Of a stretch of 7,322 nucleotides of DNA, positions 1-6,991 are shown in pieces. Source of the DNA: Caldifarciminota bacterium (GTDB lineage: Bacteria; Hydrothermota; 32-111; QNBC01); assembly GCA_023132105.1 (NCBI GenBank), contig JAGLYS010000229.1, forward strand, positions 1 through 7,322, in the 5' to 3' direction. Under the pieces are notes generated by a model. The model did not search any database and had not been told where the DNA came from. It saw only the letters and a program-made list of their open reading frames with translations. Position numbers and translations under genes: made by a program. Numbering within the stretch: position 1 is the stretch's first letter; every line of letters starts with the position of its first letter.

Positions 1-21
1 TCACTCCTCGCAATGACAATG
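1..21. repeat. end of a probable interspersed non-coding repeat, cut by the window edge
   Basis: Read on the minus strand, these bases give CATTGTCATTGCGAGGAGTG followed by A. This matches from memory the beginning of a widespread short bacterial interspersed repeat of the form GTCATTGCGAGGAG-(C/T)-GAAGCGACG-AAGCAATC, seen in many genomes between genes. Only one end is inside the window, so the length, any inverted arm and the copy number cannot be seen. The composition differs from the AT-rich genes nearby. The match is recalled, not searched, so confidence is moderate. Confidence 0.45.
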
Positions 22-108
22 TTTGGGTTTAGCTATTTCATAATCCGTTCCCGCTGGCGTTGGCTTTCCCACAATAGCAATGCTATTGGCTCTTGCCTCT
101 TGCTCTCC

Positions 109-121
109 TTAACCTGGTTAA
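109..121. promoter_or_regulatory. perfect short palindrome, possible operator upstream of the HD gene
   Basis: TTAACC-T-GGTTAA is a perfect 6+1+6 inverted repeat about 87 bp before the HD start codon and just after the GC-rich patch. Its symmetry and position would suit a dimeric repressor site. There is no adjacent regulator gene and no second copy before sprA, so it may be chance in an AT-rich spacer. Confidence 0.2.
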
Positions 122-197
122 TATGTTTATACCTATCTGCAAACTTTTTACAAATTGGTATAGACATAGGTTATTATTTTTGCTATTATGAGTTTTT

Positions 198-203
198 GGA
201 GAG
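198..203 (+). promoter_or_regulatory. ribosome binding site that fixes the HD gene start
   Basis: GGAGAG ends 4 nt before the ATG at 208 (6 nt when counted from the GGAG core). It is the only good Shine-Dalgarno match in the frame and supports the start at 208 over the far upstream ATG at 13. Confidence 0.65.
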
Positions 204-207
204 TGCC

Positions 208-693
208 ATGAATAAATTGACAGAAACAATGGTTGTATACGCATTTAAGATGGACAAAGAGAATGTAAAAAGAATATTTTCTATTCCGCAGGAGATAACA
301 CATTTTACATCTTCAGCACAGATTGCAAGGATTATTGCAAAGAAAAGGAATATTAAAGAATCTCTCGCAACAGCCACTGCGCTTGTACATGATATATATA
401 GAATTAAAACGGGTATAAATGAGAATCATGCTGTATTGGGATATGAATTGGCTAAAGCATTTCTTGAAGAGAACAGTGAGTTTTCTAATGAAGATATAGA
501 GAAGATAGCTGTTGCCGTTAAAAATCATAGCAAGAAAGATCAGATTGGGAATCCTCTTGAAGAACTTATTAAGGATGTGGATGTGTTCGATTCCTATTTT
601 TATGATATAAAAAAGGACAATAAATTTTATAGAGATAGATTTTATAAAGTTGTTAATGAATTGAATCTCCCGGAGGGAGAATATTATTATTAA
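208..693 (+). CDS. HD-domain metal-dependent phosphohydrolase, 161 aa, substrate unknown
   Basis: A small soluble protein of the HD superfamily, whose members use a His/Asp-bound metal to hydrolyse phosphomonoesters or phosphodiesters, often nucleotides. The full signature is present in order: His32 (in HFTSSAQIAR), the His61-Asp62 doublet (in ALVHDIYRIK), His74, His107 (in VKNHSKKD) and an Asp at 123 or 125 (in IKDVDVFD). The domain therefore looks catalytically intact. There is no signal peptide, membrane segment or partner domain (no GGDEF, response receiver or RelA-type synthetase), so it is a stand-alone HD protein acting in the cytoplasm. The start at 208 is chosen for its ribosome binding site. 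The extension upstream to base 13 reads through repeat-like non-coding DNA. It lies 32 bp before sprA on the same strand, so co-transcription is likely, but no functional tie to secretion is known to me. The HD assignment is firm; the substrate cannot be deduced. Confidence 0.85.
   Translation: MNKLTETMVVYAFKMDKENVKRIFSIPQEITHFTSSAQIARIIAKKRNIKESLATATALVHDIYRIKTGINENHAVLGYELAKAFLEENSEFSNEDIEKIAVAVKNHSKKDQIGNPLEELIKDVDVFDSYFYDIKKDNKFYRDRFYKVVNELNLPEGEYYY
666..680 (+). terminator. GC-rich hairpin at the 3' end of the HD gene (possible terminator or attenuator)
   Basis: TCTCCC (666-671) and GGGAGA (675-680) form a perfect 6-bp stem around the loop GGA, ending 10 nt before the HD stop codon. It is one of the most GC-rich spots in the window and is followed by ATATTATTATTAATTT, which is A/T-rich but not a true run of T. 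It could act as a weak intrinsic terminator or attenuator that reduces sprA transcription, or as an mRNA-stabilising hairpin. Alternatively it is a by-product of the codons for Asn-Leu-Pro-Glu-Gly-Glu. A TTGAAT (661-666) and a TATTAT (685-690) flank it at 18-bp spacing, so it might instead lie within a sprA promoter. Confidence 0.3.
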
Positions 694-716
694 TTTCCTG
701 TCTAAATTAGAGTATT

Positions 717-722
717 GAGAGG
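717..722 (+). promoter_or_regulatory. ribosome binding site of sprA, unusually close to the start
   Basis: GAGAGG ends only 3 nt before the ATG at 726, closer than usual. No better purine-rich stretch lies upstream in the 32-bp intergenic gap. The start is nevertheless supported by the immediate Met-Lys-Ile-Arg plus hydrophobic signal peptide that follows. The gap also contains a small palindrome, TCTAAATTAGA, at 701-711. Confidence 0.5.
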
Positions 723-725
723 TAT

Positions 726-785
726 ATGAAAATTCGAATTATTATTATAATAATACTGATAATATTTTGCCAATTATTATCCGCT
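726..785 (+). other. signal peptide coding segment of sprA
   Basis: The first 20 codons encode a basic N-terminus (Lys2, Arg4) and a hydrophobic core dominated by isoleucine (residues 5-10 are all Ile, encoded ATT three times and then ATA three times), then LLSA before Lys21. This fits Sec export and signal peptidase I cleavage of an outer-membrane protein. Cys15 is followed by QLL and is not preceded by a lipobox, so a lipoprotein is unlikely. Confidence 0.75.
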
Positions 786-3700
786 AAAAATATGGAAGAT
801 TATATTATTGATAATCTAAATATAAAGAATATTTATAGTGATAGCACATTTATTTCGGAAGATGGAAAATACCTTATAACAGCCATATTTTTTAAAGATA
901 GTTTAGTTTCTATAAAATATATTGAGTCTCTTGGAAGTTATTTAAAGAAAAAAGAAACGATAGAATATTATGATATTGAAGAAAAATTTACGAGTGATAG
1001 TTCCTATGCTTTTGGACAGGGTATTTTACCTAACATAGAGTTGCCAATTAAGTTTTCTCCCAATGTGGCAAGGTATATTGGGCAGGGAGGTGAAATATCC
1101 ATAAATGGCTCGGAAAAAATAGAATTCGGTGTGAGCAAGAGTGAGGATATCGGAAGCAATGATTTAGAATACGCATCGACTCCTCTTCCTGAATTCCTAT
1201 CGAAGCAACATATGGATATTAATGTTGTAGGAACAGTCGGGCAGAAAATTTTTATAAATATGCATCAAAACAGTGATGAAGATATAAGTTCCATAGCAAA
1301 TAATATCAACCTTGAATATAAAGGGGATGAGGATGATATAATAAGAAATATAAGAGCAGGGGATGTGGATATGTCTATTCCCAACACCAGACTTATTGGT
1401 GCTTTACCATCTCATAAAGGGTTATTCGGTCTGAATCTAAGCGGTGGGGTAGGTCCTGTCGATTTTACATTGGTTGCAAGTAAAGAACAGAGTGAGTCGG
1501 AAAGAAAAAATTTTATTGGGAAAAGTGTTCTAAATACAGATACATTGTGGGATATCTCTTTTGCAAAGAATAAGTACTATCTACTTGATACTATATTTTA
1601 TATTAGCTCAACAGATACAATAATCTCGCTGAATGTTTTTCTTGATGATGGAAGTGGTTCGAATGATTCTATCAGTGGTGCGAAAATTGGTATTGGGTAT
1701 CCTGACCCTAATAATCCGGGTATGAATACCGAATTTATCGAACAAGGAATGTTTAATTTACTGGAAGAGGGAGAGGGGAAGGATTATATGTATGATTTAC
1801 GAAATAACATTTTAACATTAAAAAATTCACTTGGCAATGGACAAAGACTTGCTGTTTCTTATATTTATAAATCTTCCGGTGTTATTGACACTGTCGGTTC
1901 TGTAAACTATTCGAATGTTGACACATTATCGTTAAAATTGATTAGCAGTGCTTATCCTATACCTAATTCTCCTATATGGAATCTTATGCTTAAAAACATA
2001 TATCAGATTGGAATTGGTCAAATTATGCAAAACTCATTCGAGGTACACATTTATAAAGTGGAACCGAATGGTGAACCAAAGGACAATCAAAATGACCACA
2101 CTTTCCTTAACCTATTAGGACTTGCGATTACCGATACATCAAATGTTAATTATGATTATATTGATTTTATTCATGGTTTTATAATTTTTCCTCAGCTTTA
2201 CCCGTTTTTAAGTGACAATCTTGCAGTTAAAGATTCAATCTATGATAAGGTAAATTTCACCAATAGCGATGGCAGAAAATATTTTATAGTAGTAACATAT
2301 CGAGGATTACAGCAGGAATATGATCTCAATTCGATGAATATACTTGAAGGTTCGGAAGTAATTACCATTGATGGAGTAACACTTCAAAAAGGGACGGATT
2401 ACACAATAGATTATGAATATGGCACTGTAAAATTCATGAAAAGGATAGATAATCCGGATGCGGATATTAAAATCGATTATCAGATTTCTCCTCTGTTTTC
2501 TGCATCTTCAAAATCACTTATTGGGTTTAATGCTCAGATGCTTGATATTCCGGGTTTAAATTTTTCAACAAGCTGGTTATATAAAAGCGAAAAGCGTGGA
2601 AATCAATATCCGACATTAGATGAAATTTCAAGAGAAGATTTCGTTGGAGAAATGGATATTTCGTATAATCATAAACTTGGATTTGTAAATAATATTTTCA
2701 ATAGAATTTCATATTTTGCGAATCCAAAACCATCAGGATTTCAAATTTCTGCAAATGCAGCTTTTTCAAATCCAAAACTAAATGTATATAAAAATGCGTA
2801 TATCGATGATATGGAAGGTGTAAATCTTGAAACATCACTATTGGGTGGTTCATATATATATTGGCATTATTCGGGGGTGCCTGCCAATAAGGACACAAGT
2901 GATTACTGCGACCAGATCTTTTGGTTTAACCCGCATGATGGAATAAAGGTAAGGGATATATATCCGAATTATCCTCTTGAACAACTTGAGAATCGTTTAA
3001 GTGTTCTTAAAATAGTTATGAACCCTCATAATGATTCTCCGAATTCATGGGGAGGAATTACAAATGTAAAATATGTTGCAGGGGAGGATTATTCGCAGAA
3101 GGATTACATTGAACTATGGGTAAAAGGTAATAACGGTACCCTCCATATAGATTATGGAACAAATATGAGAGAGGATGCTCCAAGGAGAAACAACAATGGA
3201 GATATTGTAGGTTTCAATAATATTATGGATACTGAGGATCAAAATAGAAACGGGATACTTGATGAAAATCTAAATGAAGATACGGGATTGGATGAAATTA
3301 TGGGTGTTGATGGGACACATAAAACAGGTGATGATGATAATGACGATTATCGATATTATTCAGATAATCCTGATAACTATCTTCACCTTAATGGAACAGA
3401 GGGGAATAAAAGATTGGATAGTGAAGATCTGGATAGTGATGGCAGCCTTAATATCAGGGATGATTACTATACGGTTTTCTTGGATCTTGCCACCAGTATT
3501 CCTGTTATATCCCGTTCAAATGGATGGAAATTATTTAGAATTCCCATTAAGAAGACAGAAAATGTTGATACGGTTGGCAATCCTTCCATAGAACATATAA
3601 AATATGTAAGATTATGGATTGACGGACTCTCAAGTAAAGATTCCATATCTTTGGTAAATTTTAATATTACAGGAAATAAATGGCGTATAGGTTATGTAGA

Positions 3701-6260
3701 GGATTTAAATGATAGTATTATTTCACAATCCGATAGTGGTGTAATCACACTTTCAATTATAAATAATCAGGAATACACTAATTATATACCTCCTTATAAT
3801 GTAAAGAAAACGCAATATGGTTCTTATGAAAAGGAACAATCTCTTGTAATACAATATAACAATTTAGAACCTGACAATCAAATTTTTATAACAGAAGCTT
3901 TTTCTCGTAATTACAATTATATGGATTACAAGACATTAGGCATATATATCTACAATAATAATAGCAACTTAATTCCTTTCACCATATTAAGATTTTATTC
4001 CGATGACAACAACTTTTATGAATATACAGCAAGTGTCGATACGGGATGGAATTTTATTAAAATCCCTATTTCTCAATTTACTGATATAAAGAGAATTAAA
4101 CCCGATTCGATTAATGATTATACTATTTCATTCTTTAGAATAAAAGGAAATCCATCGTTCAGAAATATTAAAAAAATTGGAATTGGATTGAGAAATAAAA
4201 CAGGATCAATCCTTTCAGGGGAGTTTTATATCGATGATATATTACTAACCGATATAAATTCCGTGCCAGGCTATTCACTCATGGCAAGTTCACAATTCAA
4301 TATAAGTGATATATTTACATTTAATGCTTCGATTAATAATGGTATGGCTGATTTCAGACCATTGAATTCCAATGCTTTAGGTAGTGATAAAATTGGTGTT
4401 ACATACAGTGCTTTGTTAGAGACGGGTAAATTTCTCCCTTCAAGATGGGGAATATCAATACCTTTGAATTATCGTTATACATTGGATAGATTATATCCCA
4501 AATATCAGATATATTCCGATATAATTCTTTTAGACCCAACATTACGAAACATCCAAAAAACAATTACAAAGAATCAGTTTTTATCAGCATCCTATACAAA
4601 GAGTTCAAAATTCTTAAATCCCATACTACATTTGATTGATCCTGCTCGATTGACTTTCAGTTATAATAAAACAAGAAATAGAGGATATCTAATGATTGAC
4701 AGTTCTGATATTATTACTTCATCATTTTCTTATAATTATCTTTTGAATATAAAAAAAATGAAGCTTTTTAATAAAATGCTTTTATCGTTTGCTCCGGAAA
4801 ATATTAACTTAGGAGCAAATTATAAGTATAATTTCAATAAAAGATATTCAAGGGCTGATACGGGCTTTATACCTTCATACAATTTAATGAAAAAATATCT
4901 TTCATATAATATGTCCACAGCATATAAACCTGTGCAAACCATAACATTCTCTTATAATAATATGTTTACTAGAGATCTGAACCTTTTTAGAGATACGAGC
5001 AATATCCCCGGATCACTAATCTATACAAGTCATAAAGGGACATTTGGTTATACGCCAAATTTCTTCAATGGTTTTTTAGTTCCCGGCATAAATTATACAT
5101 TTTCATTTACAGATAATCATAACCCGGAATTAATTACTCATACCGATTCAACGGATATAAGGAATATTTCTGTAGACAATAATATATCTGCCAATATTGG
5201 CATTGCATACTCGAATATTTTGAAATTATTGACATCATTTAGAGACAAATCAAAAGATACAACATATATTAAAGGCAGTCCGGGATGGATTCTTGTCAAG
5301 ATTGATGAGTTTAGTGGTAAATTCAGACCGGTTAAATTTCAATATAATAGGACAAATAACCAACAGGCAATAAGGGTGAGAGATATACCAGGATACAAAT
5401 ATATTTTTGGTATGAATCAATTAATACCTGAGTATCTCAAAACTTCGTTAACAAGCCTAAAATATACCCATTCTGATAGTTATTCGGCTTCGACAGGTTT
5501 CTCTATATCAGTTTTATCATTAAGTATGAAAGGAAGTTATTCACATGGAGAGCAGGGGGAATCAGGGAATTATGATAATCAGAGTATAAGTAATAAATTT
5601 ACATTTCCAGATGCTACTTTAACGATTAATAAAATACCTGTACCGGAAAATTTTAAAAATACGGTTTCATCTACAAATGCAAGTTTATCGTACTCCAAAG
5701 CGATTTACAAATCAGGAACACCTGATGAACCAAATAAAAATTATAATGAATCAATTCTACTATCCCCTTCACTTAGTTTTAAACTAATGAATAAAATAAG
5801 TTGTAGTGCAAGCTATAGATATAGTTTTACAACAAATATCTATAAATCGATAAATGAAACAGGTAATGATAAATTTTCAAAAACGATGAATGGTTCTTTA
5901 GGGTATATTTTTAACCTTCCGAGAGATTTATCTATACCGCTTTTTGGAAGTAGACTTAAATTAGTAAGCAGTATAAGTACAAATTTAAGCTTTAATTATA
6001 TGTATGATAAAACATTGCCATTCGCAATCGAACAGATGATCGATACTACACCCGGTGGTGTAATAGACACATTTGACCTGAAAAAATATCAAACTGCTTC
6101 AATAACATCTTCGTATTCAATAATCGGATCCGTGGGATATAGTTTTTCCAGAGATATTACCGGTGGGTTAGAGGGGAATTATAGTATAACCGATTATAAA
6201 AACACAGGTAGGAAAATTAGAAAATACGGATTTCAATTCTGGGTAAAATTTAATTTTTAA
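726..6260 (+). CDS. sprA: SprA (Sov) family outer-membrane translocon of the type IX secretion system, 1844 aa
   Basis: SprA forms the giant outer-membrane barrel through which T9SS cargo leaves the cell. Residues 1-20 are a Sec signal peptide (Lys2 and Arg4, a six-Ile run at 5-10, probable cleavage after LLSA). Its Cys15 has no lipobox. Family segments follow in order: residues 110-128 (FSPNVARYIGQGGEISINGS); NVVGTVG at 166-172; 196-214 (LEYKGDEDDIIRNIRAGDV); the EG-SEVITIDG to DYTIDYEYGTVKF block at 541-570; YIDDMEG at 692-698, a SprA hallmark; VRLWIDG at 961-967; YGSYEKEQSL at 1031-1040; GEFYIDDILLTD at 1165-1176; and GKFLPSRWGISIP at 1234-1246, typical of the C-terminal barrel half. The protein ends in alternating, aromatic-rich strands and a terminal Phe, as outer-membrane barrels do. 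Residues 835-916 hold an Asp-rich insertion listed separately. As I remember them, Bacteroidota SprA proteins are about 2300-2400 aa, so this one is compact, but no frame break is visible. It follows the HD gene by 32 bp and overlaps truA by 4 bp. Confidence 0.9.
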   Translation: MKIRIIIIIILIIFCQLLSAKNMEDYIIDNLNIKNIYSDSTFISEDGKYLITAIFFKDSLVSIKYIESLGSYLKKKETIEYYDIEEKFTSDSSYAFGQGILPNIELPIKFSPNVARYIGQGGEISINGSEKIEFGVSKSEDIGSNDLEYASTPLPEFLSKQHMDINVVGTVGQKIFINMHQNSDEDISSIANNINLEYKGDEDDIIRNIRAGDVDMSIPNTRLIGALPSHKGLFGLNLSGGVGPVDFTLVASKEQSESERKNFIGKSVLNTDTLWDISFAKNKYYLLDTIFYISSTDTIISLNVFLDDGSGSNDSISGAKIGIGYPDPNNPGMNTEFIEQGMFNLLEEGEGKDYMYDLRNNILTLKNSLGNGQRLAVSYIYKSSGVIDTVGSVNYSNVDTLSLKLISSAYPIPNSPIWNLMLKNIYQIGIGQIMQNSFEVHIYKVEPNGEPKDNQNDHTFLNLLGLAITDTSNVNYDYIDFIHGFIIFPQLYPFLSDNLAVKDSIYDKVNFTNSDGRKYFIVVTYRGLQQEYDLNSMNILEGSEVITIDGVTLQKGTDYTIDYEYGTVKFMKRIDNPDADIKIDYQISPLFSASSKSLIGFNAQMLDIPGLNFSTSWLYKSEKRGNQYPTLDEISREDFVGEMDISYNHKLGFVNNIFNRISYFANPKPSGFQISANAAFSNPKLNVYKNAYIDDMEGVNLETSLLGGSYIYWHYSGVPANKDTSDYCDQIFWFNPHDGIKVRDIYPNYPLEQLENRLSVLKIVMNPHNDSPNSWGGITNVKYVAGEDYSQKDYIELWVKGNNGTLHIDYGTNMREDAPRRNNNGDIVGFNNIMDTEDQNRNGILDENLNEDTGLDEIMGVDGTHKTGDDDNDDYRYYSDNPDNYLHLNGTEGNKRLDSEDLDSDGSLNIRDDYYTVFLDLATSIPVISRSNGWKLFRIPIKKTENVDTVGNPSIEHIKYVRLWIDGLSSKDSISLVNFNITGNKWRIGYVEDLNDSIISQSDSGVITLSIINNQEYTNYIPPYNVKKTQYGSYEKEQSLVIQYNNLEPDNQIFITEAFSRNYNYMDYKTLGIYIYNNNSNLIPFTILRFYSDDNNFYEYTASVDTGWNFIKIPISQFTDIKRIKPDSINDYTISFFRIKGNPSFRNIKKIGIGLRNKTGSILSGEFYIDDILLTDINSVPGYSLMASSQFNISDIFTFNASINNGMADFRPLNSNALGSDKIGVTYSALLETGKFLPSRWGISIPLNYRYTLDRLYPKYQIYSDIILLDPTLRNIQKTITKNQFLSASYTKSSKFLNPILHLIDPARLTFSYNKTRNRGYLMIDSSDIITSSFSYNYLLNIKKMKLFNKMLLSFAPENINLGANYKYNFNKRYSRADTGFIPSYNLMKKYLSYNMSTAYKPVQTITFSYNNMFTRDLNLFRDTSNIPGSLIYTSHKGTFGYTPNFFNGFLVPGINYTFSFTDNHNPELITHTDSTDIRNISVDNNISANIGIAYSNILKLLTSFRDKSKDTTYIKGSPGWILVKIDEFSGKFRPVKFQYNRTNNQQAIRVRDIPGYKYIFGMNQLIPEYLKTSLTSLKYTHSDSYSASTGFSISVLSLSMKGSYSHGEQGESGNYDNQSISNKFTFPDATLTINKIPVPENFKNTVSSTNASLSYSKAIYKSGTPDEPNKNYNESILLSPSLSFKLMNKISCSASYRYSFTTNIYKSINETGNDKFSKTMNGSLGYIFNLPRDLSIPLFGSRLKLVSSISTNLSFNYMYDKTLPFAIEQMIDTTPGGVIDTFDLKKYQTASITSSYSIIGSVGYSFSRDITGGLEGNYSITDYKNTGRKIRKYGFQFWVKFNF
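3228..3473 (+). other. Asp/Asn-rich, EF-hand-like insertion within SprA (residues 835-916)
   Basis: Residues 838-848 (DQNRNGILDEN) resemble the first part of an EF-hand or dockerin-type calcium loop. Residues 901-912 (DLDSDGSLNIRD) fit the 12-residue loop fully: Asp at 1, 3 and 5, Gly at 6, Leu at 8, Asn at 9 and Asp at 12. Between them lies a strongly acidic stretch, including GDDDNDDY at 868-875. The insertion sits between the YIDDMEG region and the VRLWIDG strand, probably in a surface-exposed or periplasmic loop domain. Calcium binding is inferred from the residue pattern only. Confidence 0.6.
6257..6260. other. shared TTAA: overlapping stop codons of convergent sprA and truA
   Basis: The sprA stop TAA occupies 6258-6260 on the plus strand. 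The truA stop TAA occupies 6259-6257 on the minus strand. The self-complementary TTAA therefore ends both genes, leaving no intergenic space. Any transcription terminator for either gene must lie inside the coding sequence of the other. Confidence 0.9.
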
Positions 6261-6979
6261 TATTTAACATCCCACAAAACCAGTCCGTTAGGTGGTACCG
6301 AGGGACCGGCTAATTCTCTGTTTTTCCCTTTAAATATTTTGATTATATCCTTCTTTTTGATTTTTTCTCTTTCGTACAGTAGAAGTGTTCCCATTATAGA
6401 TCTAACCATGCCATGAAGGAAATGATCACCAGTAATTTCAAATATGTATATACTATATTTTCGCTTGATATCCAAATCAACAATATTTACGATTGCATTT
6501 TTCTCTTCTGCTTTTTTAGCGAAGGAGGAATAATCCTTTTTTCCTAAAAACAGAGGGAAGGCATCTTTTAAATGTTCAATATTAAATGAATATGGCCAAT
6601 AGTACAGATGTCCTGTTAAAATTGCAGGTTTCTCATTTGTAAAAAAGTATTTGTATGTTCTAAATTTTGCCGAATATCTGGTATGAAAATCCTTTTTTAC
6701 ATTTCTTATCTTCCTTATTGATATATCTCGAGGTAATATACCGTTTAATGATTTTTGAATATGAATGAGGTCATCGATATGTTCACAGTCAAAATGTGCG
6801 AATTGCTTTCTTGCATGAACCCCTGCATCAGTTCTTCCACTTCCTGTTATCCCTATGTTTTTTTTAAATAATATCTTTAATGCATCTTCTACCTCTCCCT
6901 GAATTGTTATTTCATGAGGTTGAACTTGCCATCCGGAATAAAATGTCCCATCATACTCAATTTCCATTAGATATCTCAT
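6257..6979 (-). CDS. truA: tRNA pseudouridine(38-40) synthase TruA, 240 aa
   Basis: TruA isomerises uridine to pseudouridine at positions 38, 39 and 40 of the tRNA anticodon arm, in the cytoplasm. The family layout is complete: an N-terminal strand with EYDGTFYSGWQVQP (8-21); the catalytic motif GSGRTDAGVHA (46-56) with nucleophile Asp51; the RYSAKFRTYKYFF segment (101-113), whose R-T-Y at 107-109 stacks on the target base in this family; GKKDYSSFAK (146-155); GDHFLHGMVR (184-193) followed by SIMGTL; and the C-terminal VPPNGLVLWDVKY. The length of 240 aa is within the normal range for the shorter family members. The start is supported by an upstream AAGGA and by the usual short lead into IEYDG. 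It lies 12 bp downstream of the Gx-family gene, so the two are probably one operon whose promoter is beyond the right edge. It converges on sprA with a 4-bp overlap. Confidence 0.95.
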   Translation of the reverse strand: MRYLMEIEYDGTFYSGWQVQPHEITIQGEVEDALKILFKKNIGITGSGRTDAGVHARKQFAHFDCEHIDDLIHIQKSLNGILPRDISIRKIRNVKKDFHTRYSAKFRTYKYFFTNEKPAILTGHLYYWPYSFNIEHLKDAFPLFLGKKDYSSFAKKAEEKNAIVNIVDLDIKRKYSIYIFEITGDHFLHGMVRSIMGTLLLYEREKIKKKDIIKIFKGKNRELAGPSVPPNGLVLWDVKY

Positions 6980-6985
6980 TTTATT

Positions 6986-6990
6986 TCCTT
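6986..6990 (-). promoter_or_regulatory. ribosome binding site of truA
   Basis: On the minus strand AAGGA lies 6 nt before the truA ATG, within the 12-bp gap after the stop of the upstream Gx-family gene. This is a standard, well-spaced site and supports translation of truA as the downstream member of an operon. Confidence 0.7.
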
Positions 6991-6991
6991 T

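Larger units (their letters stand above)
22..207. other. non-coding leader upstream of the HD gene, with a GC-rich patch and a small hairpin
   Basis: An open frame runs through this stretch into the HD gene, but its translation is low-complexity and unrelated to HD proteins, and the first good ribosome binding site lies at 198. Bases 41-110 have 36 G or C out of 70, well above the surrounding sequence. Within this patch lie a perfect 7-bp inverted repeat, CAATAGC (72-78) and GCTATTG (82-88) around a 3-nt loop, and a tandem heptamer CTCTTGC (90-96, 97-103). From about 120 to 207 the sequence is again AT-rich and presumably holds the promoter of the HD gene, but I cannot pick convincing -35 and -10 boxes. 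Confidence 0.5.

Noticed and set aside
13..207. An N-terminal extension of the HD protein by 65 residues, with a hydrophobic segment that could be a membrane anchor
   Set aside because: It begins inside repeat-like DNA, reads through a GC-rich non-coding patch, has no ribosome binding site at its ATG and shows no resemblance to HD proteins. The start at 208 has a good ribosome binding site.
186..528. Two minus-strand open frames opposite the HD gene
   Set aside because: They overlap an intact HD-domain gene with all catalytic residues in place and show no recognisable motif or convincing ribosome binding site.
740..755. A perfect 16-bp A/T palindrome near the sprA start
   Set aside because: It arises from three ATT and three ATA isoleucine codons in the signal peptide. 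An all-A/T stem is weak and needs no regulatory explanation.
2714..2779. A near-repeat, AATCCAAAAC, occurring twice about 50 bp apart in sprA
   Set aside because: It encodes two Asn-Pro-Lys turns in a beta-rich region. It is too short and imperfect to be a meaningful repeat.
2698..2898. A 66-codon open frame on the minus strand within sprA
   Set aside because: It is antisense to a conserved SprA region (YIDDMEG), has no family resemblance and is explained by base composition.
3274..3591. A 105-codon open frame on the plus strand within sprA
   Set aside because: It is a shifted frame of the SprA coding sequence. Its Ile/Met-rich translation reflects AT-rich codons and matches nothing recognisable.
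6270..6310. A possible terminator hairpin for sprA around GGTACC, just past its stop
   Set aside because: No stem of useful length with a following T-run could be formed, and the bases encode conserved C-terminal residues of TruA.
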